From NCBI GenBank assembly GCA_040235505.1, contig JBECKW010000178.1:1-9093 (forward strand): a stretch of 9,093 bases of DNA, written 5' to 3'. Below, in pieces: positions 1 to 7,571 of the stretch. Every line of letters begins with the position of its first letter. The first letter of the stretch is position 1. The notes under the pieces are model-generated. The model was not told the DNA's origin and made no database searches. It worked only from the letters and a program-made list of their open reading frames with translations. The DNA comes from JBECKW01 sp040235505 (GTDB lineage: Bacteria > Desulfobacterota > Desulfobacteria > Desulfobacterales > JAFDDL01). A program made the position numbers and the translations under genes.

Positions 1-19
1 AATGCATGGGGTGGAGGAC

Positions 20-70
20 AAAAAAAGAAGGACCCGATCGAGGGAAGATCTTCTTCCCCTGACGAGTCCT
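20..70 (-). terminator. Rho-independent terminator closing the minus-strand gene run
   Basis: Read on the minus strand, an outer stem (AGGACTCG with CGGGTCCT, one G-T wobble; plus-strand arms 63-70 and 29-36) encloses an inner 7-bp stem (GGGAAGA with TCTTCCC; plus-strand arms 42-48 and 52-58) with a 3-base loop. It is followed directly by TTCTTTTTTT. This is the classic hairpin plus U-tract layout. It lies about 90 bases past the stop of the cupin gene and is the natural end of the minus-strand transcript. Confidence 0.7.
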
Positions 71-78
71 TTCACCAT

Positions 79-118
79 AAGAACCGCCGGAAATCGTTCA
101 GCCCCGGGGGTTCTTTTT
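79..118 (+). terminator. Possible plus-strand or bidirectional terminator hairpin
   Basis: AAGAACCGCCGG (79-90) pairs with CCGGGGGTTCTT (104-115) with one mismatch across a 13-base loop, and the plus-strand right arm runs into more T (116-118). This would stop a rightward transcript entering from left of the window. In the minus direction the hairpin has only a short T stretch after it, so its main use there is less clear. No plus-strand gene is visible inside the window to its left. Confidence 0.45.
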
Positions 119-160
119 ATACATATAACAAAAGAAAGGCCGATTTTTTCATCTGCGATC

Positions 161-739
161 TTACATGCCACGCTCTTTTCGGCTTTTTTCCATCTGCCAT
201 TGAAGGAAACCAAGATAAGACCCGGTGGTCTGGTAGGTTTTATCGTTCACCGTTATTTCAACCAGACCGCTGCGCGCACTTTCATTGGCGAATTCCGGTG
301 CGTTGCTGTATTGAAAAATACGGAATTTAGTGGTGTTCGCGGTGGTTATCCACATAAAAGGTCTGTCGACTTTCAACATGTTTACGGGAAGGTGCATGGT
401 GAATTTGGGGATGAAAACGGCCGTGCTCTTTGTAATGACGTGTCTTTCATTTTCAATCCACACTTCGACCTCTCCGCCGAGATTGGAAATATCCTCGGGG
501 TCGGTGGAAGCAAACACCATATACTCGTCAAAATCGTGACAATGGGGCCTTGAACGCAGCATGGTCGGGTCGGTGGGACGTACCACCATCTGGGACTCCA
601 TCAGGAACGCACCCGGCAGACCGGCACTCTCTTCACCGTCAACGGAGAAAGCATGCTGAACCACAGAGCGACGGACCTTTTCCACGGGATTTGGTAACTT
701 GAGAGATTTTTCAATAAAATATTTGTCGTATTTACCCAT
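161..739 (-). CDS. Small cupin-domain protein (192 aa), function unknown
   Basis: This is a single-domain cupin of 192 residues with no signal peptide or membrane segment, so it is probably cytoplasmic. Cupin motif 1 reads HCHDFDEY, giving H66, H68 and E72 as likely metal ligands. The second motif reads VFIPKFTMH, with P111 and H116 as the fourth ligand. The intervening stretch (TDPEDISNLGGEVEVWIENERHVITKS) fits a beta-rich cupin core. The start at 739 has AGAGGA about nine bases upstream. It is the last gene of the leftward run, 227 bases after the second receptor and ahead of a strong terminator. Cupins include metal-dependent dioxygenases, isomerases and ligand-binding proteins, and nothing here selects among these. 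By context it may modify or bind the compound handled by the receptors and transporter, but that is inference. The fold call is fairly secure and the function is open. Confidence 0.8.
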   Translation of the reverse strand: MGKYDKYFIEKSLKLPNPVEKVRRSVVQHAFSVDGEESAGLPGAFLMESQMVVRPTDPTMLRSRPHCHDFDEYMVFASTDPEDISNLGGEVEVWIENERHVITKSTAVFIPKFTMHLPVNMLKVDRPFMWITTANTTKFRIFQYSNAPEFANESARSGLVEITVNDKTYQTTGSYLGFLQWQMEKSRKERGM

Positions 740-840
740 AAATCGTGTTCCTCTTTTCTCATTGGTGTCAGTTTAATATTAAAATAAGTTCAAGCAAATA
801 TGGCCAATGCCAATTTTCGATTACCCCATTTTGCTTGTCT

Positions 841-916
841 TTCGGCCCGGCTGCAAGGCGCTCCGAGTGACGGGGAGGTCCCTCACCGATAGGAGCAATC
901 CGGCAGTCGGGCCGAA
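841..916. repeat. Large nested imperfect palindrome between receptor and cupin genes
   Basis: TTCGGCCCGGCTGC (841-854) is matched by GCAGTCGGGCCGAA (903-916), 14 bp with one mismatch that would be a G-U pair in plus-strand RNA. Inside it GCTCC (860-864) pairs with GGAGC (892-896), then GTGA (867-870) with TCAC (883-886), and GGGA (873-876) with TCCC (879-882). It lacks a T-tract on the minus strand, so it is not a standard terminator for the upstream receptor gene. It could be an extragenic palindromic repeat, an mRNA-stabilising or processing structure, or a cruciform. The rest of the 227-base gap (740-966) shows no gene. Confidence 0.6.
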
Positions 917-958
917 TTCCGATTCAATCCTGGAAGAATTCTTTTTTTCTATACCCTG

Positions 959-3138
959 ACTGCGAATCAGAATTTGGCGTTTACCATCACGCCAAAGGTT
1001 CGGGGATCACCGACAGAAACCCCCACGGTCGAAAGATCCTCCCCCGGTGCGACCATCGACACACCGGTCTTGTATTCCTTGTCAAAGGCGTTTTGCACCC
1101 AGCCGGTTACCGAGTACTTCTGACTGGCAGACGTCCAGACGACGTTTGCATTGCACAGAGTGACCGCATCTTGATGGTCGTATGGTTTTTCGCCGTAATC
1201 GACCTGCAAATAGTTTATCTCGGACAGGTAGTAGGCGCTCGTGTAATGCAACTCCACCCGAGGCACCAGCGATGATCCATTGCTCAAGCTAAAGTTATGC
1301 TCATACGCCAGGGTGCCCTCGAATTGGGGATGCCCCGGCTGAATATCCAGCATAGCGGCATCCCGGCCAGGGGTAACAACGTTACCAGCCCCCCAACCAC
1401 CGATCCAGGTGATAGAGTCAGGCCAGCCCGTAATTTTTGGACGCTGATAACCGAGGGTCAAGGTAACCCTGTCATTCATTGTCGGCAGATACTCGGCCTG
1501 CAATTCTGCGCCGATCACCTCGATCGGTGTGGAGATGATAGTTATTTGGTGCGGCCCACCAAGTGAGACGTCATATCCTTCGGGATACCCTGCCAGATCG
1601 TAATAGAATACGTCGCCATTCACCCGGAGACGATCATTCAGGAATTGATTCTTGGTGCCGAGTTCATAGGAGGTCAACTTCTGTTCATCGAGCACCTTGA
1701 TTATCCAGGATGTAACGACTCCGTTGTCAAGAACTGGATTAACCGCCTGATACCCGGGCAAAAAACCCGTGGCTGTCGTGAAATAAATCATATTGTCCGG
1801 TGTCACGTCATACTCGAAGCGCAGCTTGTAGGTGATATTGTCCCATGTATGCTCGCTGTCTTTCAGCGTTCCGACTGACCATATCGGCGGATTCGCAGTG
1901 TACCAGCCGCCATTGGGAGGATGATTCTCGTTCTCCATAAACGTCTGGCTCAGTGTGTAGTTTGTATAGTCATAGCGGAGGCCCGCCGTGATGCGGAAAT
2001 TGTCCCGAAGCTTATAGGTTTCTTCCGTAAAAAACCCGTAGTTGAGAAAATCCCCGTCCGTATCCTGCATATATCGGGGGGCCATGAAACCGATGTCATC
2101 GGGTACGCCCGGAGCGAACGTTTGATAATCGCCCATGTGACTTACAAACACGTGCTTGAAGTAGTTGGCGCCCACAAGCCAGCTAAGCGCTCCTTCCGTG
2201 TTCGAAGCCCAGCGGACCTCTTCGGAATGAAACCAGTCGGTGGGGAACGAATCCGTCGCTCTCGCGCCTGACCCTTCCCTTACCACCTCCGGTCCCAACC
2301 CATTGGAATCATAGGTATGGTAGCCCCCGATCCAGGTCAGGGTGCTGTTGCCAAAATCGTAATTGGCATTGAGGCCTAATTGGTCGTACTTTTTCAGTGG
2401 ATATTTCGACGGGGTGCTATGTGCGTAATGGTAGTCGATTGTATCCGGCCCTATCAAAGTCATCGTATACCCGCCGCCCCAATCCTGGGTTTGCTGTATC
2501 GCCGCCTGGAGCACTATCTTAAGCGGGTCCGTGGGCTGAAAAAGAGCCTTGATGCGGCCTTCATAGGTTGTCGTTTTCCCGCCCTGCGCATCGAAGTAGC
2601 CGTCCCGGCTATAATAGTGGGCCGCCGCACGAATCGCGACCTTGTCGCCGACAGGAACGTTGAGGGCGCCCTCGACGTTTACAAGGGAGTGATTGCCGTA
2701 TTCGGCGGAAATATCGCCGCTGAACTCACCCAGATTCGGATCGTTGGTGTGGAACGCAATCACGCCGCCGGTGGCGCTGCGCCCGTATAGGGTCCCCTGG
2801 GGCCCCCGCAATACCTCCACGCGGTTGACGTCATAGTGGCCGCCGATTCCCTCGTAGATATCGTCCACATAGACTGCAGTGGTGGAGGGGAGCACGTCGT
2901 CGACACCTCCTGACGTCTGGGTGCGCTGAATCCCCCGGATCGCGATGTTGCCGTCGGGGTTTTGTCCCCCGCCGTCTCGGAACGTGATATTGGGAACGTT
3001 CTGGAGGATCTGCTCGGTGGTGATCCTGCTCTGGGTGGCCAGGTCACTGCCGGACAGGGCCGCCACCGAACTCGGCAGCTTCTGAAGGTTTGTCGCACGT
3101 TTTTCCGCCGTCACGGTGATTTCCTGGAGCATGAATTC
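959..3138 (-). repeat. Paralogous receptor copy 1 (plug, barrel and stop region)
   Basis: From the FML-E-ITVTAEKR TonB-box region to just past the stop codon, this segment is homologous to 4960-7118. The encoded proteins are about three quarters identical by eye. A 43-base exact match occurs at 1229-1271 against 5227-5269. A further 21-base exact match spans the stop codon (959-979 against 4960-4980), so homology runs about 8 bases past the stop and then ends sharply. The sequence upstream of 3138 (signal peptide and leader) is unrelated to the other copy. Confidence 0.85.
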
Positions 3139-3228
3139 ATCCGTGGAGCTTTCCGCCGACCATGCCGTGGCGGCAGTAAAAACAAACGCCAGGGCGACTG
3201 ATAGAACGAACAAGAAACATTTTTTCAT
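967..3228 (-). CDS. TonB-dependent outer-membrane receptor without STN domain (753 aa)
   Basis: This is a beta-barrel receptor that would import a ligand across the outer membrane using TonB-ExbB-ExbD energy. The chosen start (3228) has AGGAGG six bases upstream and begins a clear signal peptide, MKKCFLFVLSVALAF..., cut after about A25 (AWSA/ES). An in-frame upstream start at 3276 would put a basic stretch before the signal peptide and is less likely. A TonB-box-like stretch QEITVTAEKR sits at residues 35-44. The plug follows and includes NIAIRGI near 94-100 and VEVLRGPQGTLYGRSATGG from 137. The barrel ends in the usual terminal phenylalanine (NAKF), with NAFDKEY shortly before. It is a near twin of the receptor at 4968-7571 but has no STN domain, so it should transport without signalling through an anti-sigma factor. 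The gene lies 79 bases after the MFS gene and probably shares its transcript. The substrate cannot be read from sequence; iron-siderophore or another organic ligand are both possible. Confidence 0.92.
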   Translation of the reverse strand: MKKCFLFVLSVALAFVFTAATAWSAESSTDEFMLQEITVTAEKRATNLQKLPSSVAALSGSDLATQSRITTEQILQNVPNITFRDGGGQNPDGNIAIRGIQRTQTSGGVDDVLPSTTAVYVDDIYEGIGGHYDVNRVEVLRGPQGTLYGRSATGGVIAFHTNDPNLGEFSGDISAEYGNHSLVNVEGALNVPVGDKVAIRAAAHYYSRDGYFDAQGGKTTTYEGRIKALFQPTDPLKIVLQAAIQQTQDWGGGYTMTLIGPDTIDYHYAHSTPSKYPLKKYDQLGLNANYDFGNSTLTWIGGYHTYDSNGLGPEVVREGSGARATDSFPTDWFHSEEVRWASNTEGALSWLVGANYFKHVFVSHMGDYQTFAPGVPDDIGFMAPRYMQDTDGDFLNYGFFTEETYKLRDNFRITAGLRYDYTNYTLSQTFMENENHPPNGGWYTANPPIWSVGTLKDSEHTWDNITYKLRFEYDVTPDNMIYFTTATGFLPGYQAVNPVLDNGVVTSWIIKVLDEQKLTSYELGTKNQFLNDRLRVNGDVFYYDLAGYPEGYDVSLGGPHQITIISTPIEVIGAELQAEYLPTMNDRVTLTLGYQRPKITGWPDSITWIGGWGAGNVVTPGRDAAMLDIQPGHPQFEGTLAYEHNFSLSNGSSLVPRVELHYTSAYYLSEINYLQVDYGEKPYDHQDAVTLCNANVVWTSASQKYSVTGWVQNAFDKEYKTGVSMVAPGEDLSTVGVSVGDPRTFGVMVNAKF

Positions 3229-3234
3229 TTTCCG

Positions 3235-3240
3235 CCTCCT
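3235..3240 (-). promoter_or_regulatory. Strong ribosome binding site fixing the start of the STN-less receptor
   Basis: The minus strand reads AGGAGG, six bases (CGGAAA), then ATG at 3228. This perfect Shine-Dalgarno placement, together with the signal peptide that starts here, selects 3228 over the in-frame upstream candidate at 3276. Confidence 0.85.
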
Positions 3241-3270
3241 ATTCCTATGGATAAAAAGTGAATATAATCT

Positions 3271-3300
3271 CTGCAAACAGTACTGTCGCCGCCGTTGCAG
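3271..3300. repeat. Nested inverted repeat between MFS and receptor genes
   Basis: CTGCAA (3271-3276) and TTGCAG (3295-3300) are exact inverted arms, and between them lies a perfect 10-base palindrome ACAGTACTGT (3277-3286). It sits in the 79-base gap upstream of the receptor start. It has no T-tract and so is not a normal terminator. It could be an operator or an intercistronic mRNA structure. Confidence 0.4.
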
Positions 3301-3307
3301 GTGTTAC

Positions 3308-4723
3308 CTATGAAAAAGTTTCCGCGTCCGCAAATGCAGGCGCCGCTTTTCTTCTCACTCTGCCTTTGGTAAGCAGGAAGAAGATAGCAGCCAGACACAG
3401 CAGCGTAAAAATCAAGAACCCTGCCCTGGCGCTTTTCACAAACGCACCATAGTACTCCGGTGTTATCTGGGTCCTCCCCATCATGATGGAAAACAGCATC
3501 ATGATGATGCCCATGGACAGATTCATGCCCAGCGTCCGCATGCTGGCAAGCGCGGAGGAGGCAAGACCTAAATCCTTTTTCTCCACGGAGCTCATGACCG
3601 CGTTCGTGATCGGCGAGGTAAAAAGCGAAAGTCCCAGTCCGATGACGCCCATGCAAACGACGATGAACCATATCGGGGTAGCCGCACTCAGGGGAATTAA
3701 AGCGCCGATGCCTATTGCGCTCAGCCCCATGCCGACAGCGGCGAGTATTGCGGGTTCGATTTTGTCGGACAGGCTGCCGGCCTTCTTGGAAAACAGGATG
3801 ATCATCACGGTCTGTATCACCAGGACGAGGCCTGCATCTTCAGGGGACAACCCCTTTACATCCTGAAGGTAAAAGCTGAGCAAAAAGCCCACGGTAAACG
3901 TTGCAGCGTAGCCGATGAGCTCCGCGAGGTTTGAAAAGATGAAGGGACCGTTGCCGCGGAAGACACGGATGTCAAGAATGGGCGAGGCGGACTTGAGTTC
4001 GATAACGCCGAAGGCGATAAACCCCGCAGTCCCGCCCACCAGGTACAGCCAGCCCTTCAGTGCCGGCAGACTTGGAAACCCGAACATGATCAGGGTCAGC
4101 GCCACGCAGTAGACAACGGAGCCGGGCATGTCAAGCGTGCCTTTCTTGTCCACAGGGGTGTTCTTCATGCACGTAACCGCAAGCACGGCCGTCACCAACG
4201 ACAGCACGCCAACGACGCCGAACAAGCTCCGCCAGCCGAGAGCGGTCACCAGAAAGCCACCGATCACGGGCCCGGATGCTATGCCGATATATACGGCCGT
4301 AACGCCTATGCCAAGCACCTTGCCCCGCTCCTCCTTCGGGTAAGACGCGGAGAGGATGGCATTCGCCGTCCCGAAAATCATTGCCCCGCCGATCCCCTGG
4401 AAAAGCCGGAAGGTCACGAGCGAATAAGCGCTCCAGGCAAATGCGCAAGCCACGGAGGCAATCGGGAAAAGGGACATGCCGATCTTGAAGATTATTTCCC
4501 TTCCCTTGAGATCGGCCAGCCTGCCAAGCGGCAGCAGAAACATGGCAGCGGCAAGGTTGTAGACATTGGACACCCAGGCGAGGAGCACGGCGTCCACGTT
4601 CAAATCCTTGCCGATGACCGGCAAGGCGATATTCACGGAAGACCCCATAAAAGGCGTGACGAAGGCGGACATCGAACAGATGATGAGGATCAGGTAGTAG
4701 CTGTAGTTTCTTCTTTCTTGCAT
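3308..4723 (-). CDS. MFS transporter, DHA2-like with about 14 membrane segments (471 aa)
   Basis: This inner-membrane major facilitator protein has a length and spread of hydrophobic segments that fit the 14-helix DHA2 drug:H+ antiporter group (EmrB/QacA-like). Family motifs are visible: motif A as GRLADLKGRE (67-76), motif B around RLFQGIGGAMI (106-116), and antiporter motif C as GIASGPVIGG (147-156). The tail is short and basic (KGRVRRKAAPAFADAETFS). The start at 4723 has GGAGG five bases upstream; a TTG codon just before it is too close to that site. It sits between two TonB-dependent receptors, 244 bases after one and 79 before the other. Motif C points to export by family precedent, but its placement would also suit inner-membrane uptake of what the receptors bring in, or export of a ligand that is later recaptured. 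The substrate is unknown. Confidence 0.88.
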   Translation of the reverse strand: MQERRNYSYYLILIICSMSAFVTPFMGSSVNIALPVIGKDLNVDAVLLAWVSNVYNLAAAMFLLPLGRLADLKGREIIFKIGMSLFPIASVACAFAWSAYSLVTFRLFQGIGGAMIFGTANAILSASYPKEERGKVLGIGVTAVYIGIASGPVIGGFLVTALGWRSLFGVVGVLSLVTAVLAVTCMKNTPVDKKGTLDMPGSVVYCVALTLIMFGFPSLPALKGWLYLVGGTAGFIAFGVIELKSASPILDIRVFRGNGPFIFSNLAELIGYAATFTVGFLLSFYLQDVKGLSPEDAGLVLVIQTVMIILFSKKAGSLSDKIEPAILAAVGMGLSAIGIGALIPLSAATPIWFIVVCMGVIGLGLSLFTSPITNAVMSSVEKKDLGLASSALASMRTLGMNLSMGIIMMLFSIMMGRTQITPEYYGAFVKSARAGFLIFTLLCLAAIFFLLTKGRVRRKAAPAFADAETFS

Positions 4724-4727
4724 CAAG

Positions 4728-4733
4728 TCCTCC
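4728..4733 (-). promoter_or_regulatory. Ribosome binding site of the MFS gene
   Basis: The minus strand reads GCGGAGGACTTGATG. GGAGG is five bases from ATG at 4723 but only two from the TTG codon at 4726, which supports the ATG start. Confidence 0.75.
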
Positions 4734-4959
4734 GCAGCAAAAGTAATTCGCCAATTATTTGGCTGTATCTTTGGGTCCCTCTAGTATCTTTCAGCCGGCG
4801 GTGACGCCGAATGTCATCGTAACCGCCTGAATAATATGCTTATTTTGACCTAAAGGCCCTCTCCGTTTTTTTGAGCGCAGAACAGATGTTTCGGCGATCG
4901 AAATAAAACGAGCCAAAATTTAAAAGCTAACGCTCTGTGAAAGAAGCGGTCGTTTTTTT

Positions 4960-7118
4960 ACTGCGAATCAGAATTTGGCGCTTAACGTCACCCCAAAAGT
5001 TCGGGGATCACCGACGGAAACCCCCATGTCCGAAAGTGGCTCCGAAGGAACCAGCATCACACCGGTTTTGTACTCCTCTCCAAAAGCGTTTCGCACCCAG
5101 GCGTTTACCGAGTAATTCTTATTGGGGGCAGTCCAGATGACGTTTGCATTGCACAGCGCAACCTGCCCTTGATGATCGTAAGGCTTTTCTCCAAGGTCTA
5201 TCATTAAATAGTTAATCTGAGACAGATAGTAGGCGCTCGTGTAATGCAACTCCACCCGAGGCACCAGCGTCGATCCATTGCTCAAGCTAAAGATATGGTC
5301 ATAATCCAGGGTGCCATCGAATTGGGGATGCCCCGGCTGAATATCCAGCATGGCGGCATCCCGGCCGGGGGTAACTTCCCCCAGTCTCCAGGTGATGGCG
5401 TCCGGCCAGCCTGTAATTTTTGGGCGCTGATAACCCAGGTTCAAGGAGATTCTGTCATTCATTGTCAGCAGATACTCGGTCTCCAACTCTGCGCCGATCA
5501 CCTCGATCGGTGTGGACATGATCGTCAAGAAGTTCGGCCCCGACATTTCGGTGAGGTTATATGCTTCTGGATACCCCTCCAGATCGTAATAGAATACGGA
5601 AGCATTCACCCGGAGACGATCATCCAGGAATTGGTTCTTGGCACCCAATTCATAGGATGTTAACTTCTGTTCATCGAGCACCCTGATGACCCAGGATGTA
5701 ACTTCTCCTCCCACAACCTGGGGATTAACCGCTGCATACCCGGGCAAAAAGCCCGTGGCTGTCGTTAAGTAAAGCAGATTGCCCGGCGTCACATCATACT
5801 CGAAGCGCAGTTTGTAAGTAACATTGTGCCACTTATGTATGTCGTTGTTCAGCGTGCCGACTGCCCATATCGGCGGGTTCAGAACAAAGTGGCTGAAAGG
5901 AGCGGCATAATTCGTGTTCTCCATAAACGTCTGACTCAGGGTCAATTTCGTATAGTCATACCGGAGGCCCGCCGTGATACGGAAATTGTCCCGAAGCTTA
6001 AAAGTTTCTTCCGTAAAAAACCCGTAGTTGAGAAAATTTCCGTTCGTATGCTGTACATATCGGGGAGCCAAGCCATTGTCATCGGGTACGCCCGGAGCGA
6101 ACGTCTGATAGCCGCCCAGGTGGCTATTAAACTCATGCTTGAAGTAGTTGGCGCCCACGAGCCAGGTAAGCGGCCCGTCCGTGTCCGAGGCCAAGCGGAC
6201 CTCCTCTGTGTGAAACCAGTCGGTGGGGAACGAGTTGTCCTGCCTCGCGCCGGAACCCTCCCTTATCGACTCCGGCCCCAATCCGTTATAATCGTAATCA
6301 TGGTAGCCCCCGATCCAGGTCAGGGTGCTGTTGCCAAAATTATAATTGGTATTGACGCCGATTTGGTTGTAAGTTTTCAATGGATATTTCGAGGGCTCGG
6401 TATGCGCTTGGTGGTAGTCGATTGTATCCGGCCCTGCCAGGGTCATCGTCCAGCCGCCACCCCAGTCCTGGGTCGCCTGTGTCGATCCGCTCAGCACGAT
6501 CTGGAATGGGTCTGTGGGCTGAAAAAGGATCTTGAGCCTGCCTTCCCTGGTCTCGGTCCGCCCGCCCTTTTTATCAAAATAGCCGTCCCGGGAATAATAA
6601 TGGGCCGCCGCGCGCAGCGCGACCTTGTCGCCGGCAGGCACGTTGACGACGCCCTCTGCATTTACAAGAGAATAATTGCCGTACTCGGCCGAGACATTGC
6701 CGCTGAACTCATTCAGCTTCGGATCATTGGTGTAGAAAGCGATCACGCCGCCGGTGGCGCTACGACCGTACAGGGTCCCCTGGGGCCCGCGCAATACTTC
6801 CACCCGGTTGATATCGTAGTGGCCGCCGATGCCCTGGTAGACGCCGTCCACATAGACCGCGGTGGTGGAGGGAAGAATATCGTCGACACCGCCGGAGACC
6901 TGGGTGCGTTGAATGCCTCGAATCGCAATGTTGCCGTCGGGGTTTTGACCTCCGCCATTGCGAAACGTAACATTGGAAACGCTTTCGATGATTTGCTGAG
7001 TTGTAATCCTGCTCTGGCGGGCCAGATCATCACCGGGCAGGGCCACTACCGAACTCGCCAGTTTCTGAAGGTTTGCCTCACGTTTTTCTGCCGTGACCGT
7101 GATTTCCTCGAGCATGAA
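4960..7118 (-). repeat. Paralogous receptor copy 2 (plug, barrel and stop region)
   Basis: This is the partner of 959-3138. Differences cluster in short patches, for example around protein residues following SQTFMENTN, in the stretch before LTIMST, and in the WRLGEVTPGRD region where copy 1 carries a five-residue insertion. Plug and strand-like segments are nearly the same in both copies. The order of the two copies (same strand, an MFS gene between) fits tandem duplication with later replacement of one 5' end. Confidence 0.85.
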
Positions 7119-7571
7119 CGCACCGTCCAGTATGAATGCGCCTTCGGATGTCTTTACTTTATTTTGCCCATCCGGTGACGGTAAGGATTCCTTTGATTCT
7201 TCCTTTCTTTCAGTTGTCTGTTGTTTGCTTTTTATGACCGCCACGGTATCCCGGCTGGTAAATTCAAAAGTCAACCCCGTCCCTTGAAGCATGATGCCCA
7301 GAGCCTGTCCGGGCGTATATTGTCCCGATACCGTAGCCGTAACCACATCACTGAAATCCTCTTTATTGTAGATCAGGCTGAAGTTTGTCGCCTCAACGAA
7401 TGCATCCAAAGCGGATTGTATATTCTGAGAAGGAATATCAAATCGAATCGGATCGTTTTGAGCAAGACTGTTGGCGCTATAAACAAACTGGGATAGAAGC
7501 GCTAACAGACAACTGGACACCATATATGAAACACTCCCGGGTTCTCTGAAAATTTTACGAAATAGAAACAT
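4968..7571 (-). CDS. TonB-dependent receptor with N-terminal STN signalling domain (867 aa)
   Basis: This is a FecA/FpvA-type transducer: an outer-membrane receptor that imports a ligand and reports its presence to an inner-membrane anti-sigma factor. In order: a long signal peptide (1 to about 37, cut near SLA/QND); an STN domain (about 41-115; IRFDIPSQNIQSALDAF, TPGQALGIMLQGTGLTFEF); a charged linker (116-150); a TonB box EEITVTAEKR (155-164); the plug with VEVLRGPQGTLYGR (257-270); and a 22-strand-type barrel ending in SAKF. The start at 7571 has only a weak ribosome site. It is favoured because the paralogous STN protein begins at the same place, aligns without gaps, and has no Met where this one offers an alternative (Met17). 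The gene is preceded by an ECF-type promoter candidate at 7660-7688. The FecI-like sigma gene diverges nearby, so it is the likely partner of this receptor. The ligand is unknown. Confidence 0.93.
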   Translation of the reverse strand: MFLFRKIFREPGSVSYMVSSCLLALLSQFVYSANSLAQNDPIRFDIPSQNIQSALDAFVEATNFSLIYNKEDFSDVVTATVSGQYTPGQALGIMLQGTGLTFEFTSRDTVAVIKSKQQTTERKEESKESLPSPDGQNKVKTSEGAFILDGAFMLEEITVTAEKREANLQKLASSVVALPGDDLARQSRITTQQIIESVSNVTFRNGGGQNPDGNIAIRGIQRTQVSGGVDDILPSTTAVYVDGVYQGIGGHYDINRVEVLRGPQGTLYGRSATGGVIAFYTNDPKLNEFSGNVSAEYGNYSLVNAEGVVNVPAGDKVALRAAAHYYSRDGYFDKKGGRTETREGRLKILFQPTDPFQIVLSGSTQATQDWGGGWTMTLAGPDTIDYHQAHTEPSKYPLKTYNQIGVNTNYNFGNSTLTWIGGYHDYDYNGLGPESIREGSGARQDNSFPTDWFHTEEVRLASDTDGPLTWLVGANYFKHEFNSHLGGYQTFAPGVPDDNGLAPRYVQHTNGNFLNYGFFTEETFKLRDNFRITAGLRYDYTKLTLSQTFMENTNYAAPFSHFVLNPPIWAVGTLNNDIHKWHNVTYKLRFEYDVTPGNLLYLTTATGFLPGYAAVNPQVVGGEVTSWVIRVLDEQKLTSYELGAKNQFLDDRLRVNASVFYYDLEGYPEAYNLTEMSGPNFLTIMSTPIEVIGAELETEYLLTMNDRISLNLGYQRPKITGWPDAITWRLGEVTPGRDAAMLDIQPGHPQFDGTLDYDHIFSLSNGSTLVPRVELHYTSAYYLSQINYLMIDLGEKPYDHQGQVALCNANVIWTAPNKNYSVNAWVRNAFGEEYKTGVMLVPSEPLSDMGVSVGDPRTFGVTLSAKF

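Noticed and set aside
2..553. Plus-strand frame over the cupin gene
   Set aside because: It is antisense to the cupin gene, runs through two terminator hairpins and has no protein features.
740..840. ECF-type motif or clear sigma-70 promoter upstream of the cupin gene
   Set aside because: No GTAAGT/CGTT pair is present, and the -35/-10 candidates in this AT-rich stretch are too poor to choose among.
3225..3671. Minus-strand frame of 148 codons across the end of the MFS gene
   Set aside because: It overlaps the MFS 3' end and the receptor start in another frame and has no recognisable domain or ribosome site.
4131..4754. Minus-strand frame of 207 codons overlapping the MFS gene
   Set aside because: It lies in another frame of a clear MFS gene, with an arginine- and histidine-rich composition typical of a shadow frame.
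4750..4763. Inverted repeat GCCAA-TTAT-TTGGC upstream of the MFS gene
   Set aside because: It is short and unsupported by a second copy; an operator is possible but not arguable from sequence.
4796..4809. Small hairpin CGGCG-GTGA-CGCCG between STN receptor and MFS genes
   Set aside because: The stem is only five base pairs and no T-tract follows on either strand, so I do not call it a terminator.
4921..4967. Terminator just after the STN receptor stop
   Set aside because: The only stems I find are four to five pairs long and poorly placed relative to T-rich stretches, so read-through into the MFS gene stays possible.
5826..7178. Long plus-strand open frame (450 codons) opposite the STN receptor
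   Set aside because: It is antisense to a well-recognised receptor and its translation shows no family features; it arises from the codon bias of the true gene.
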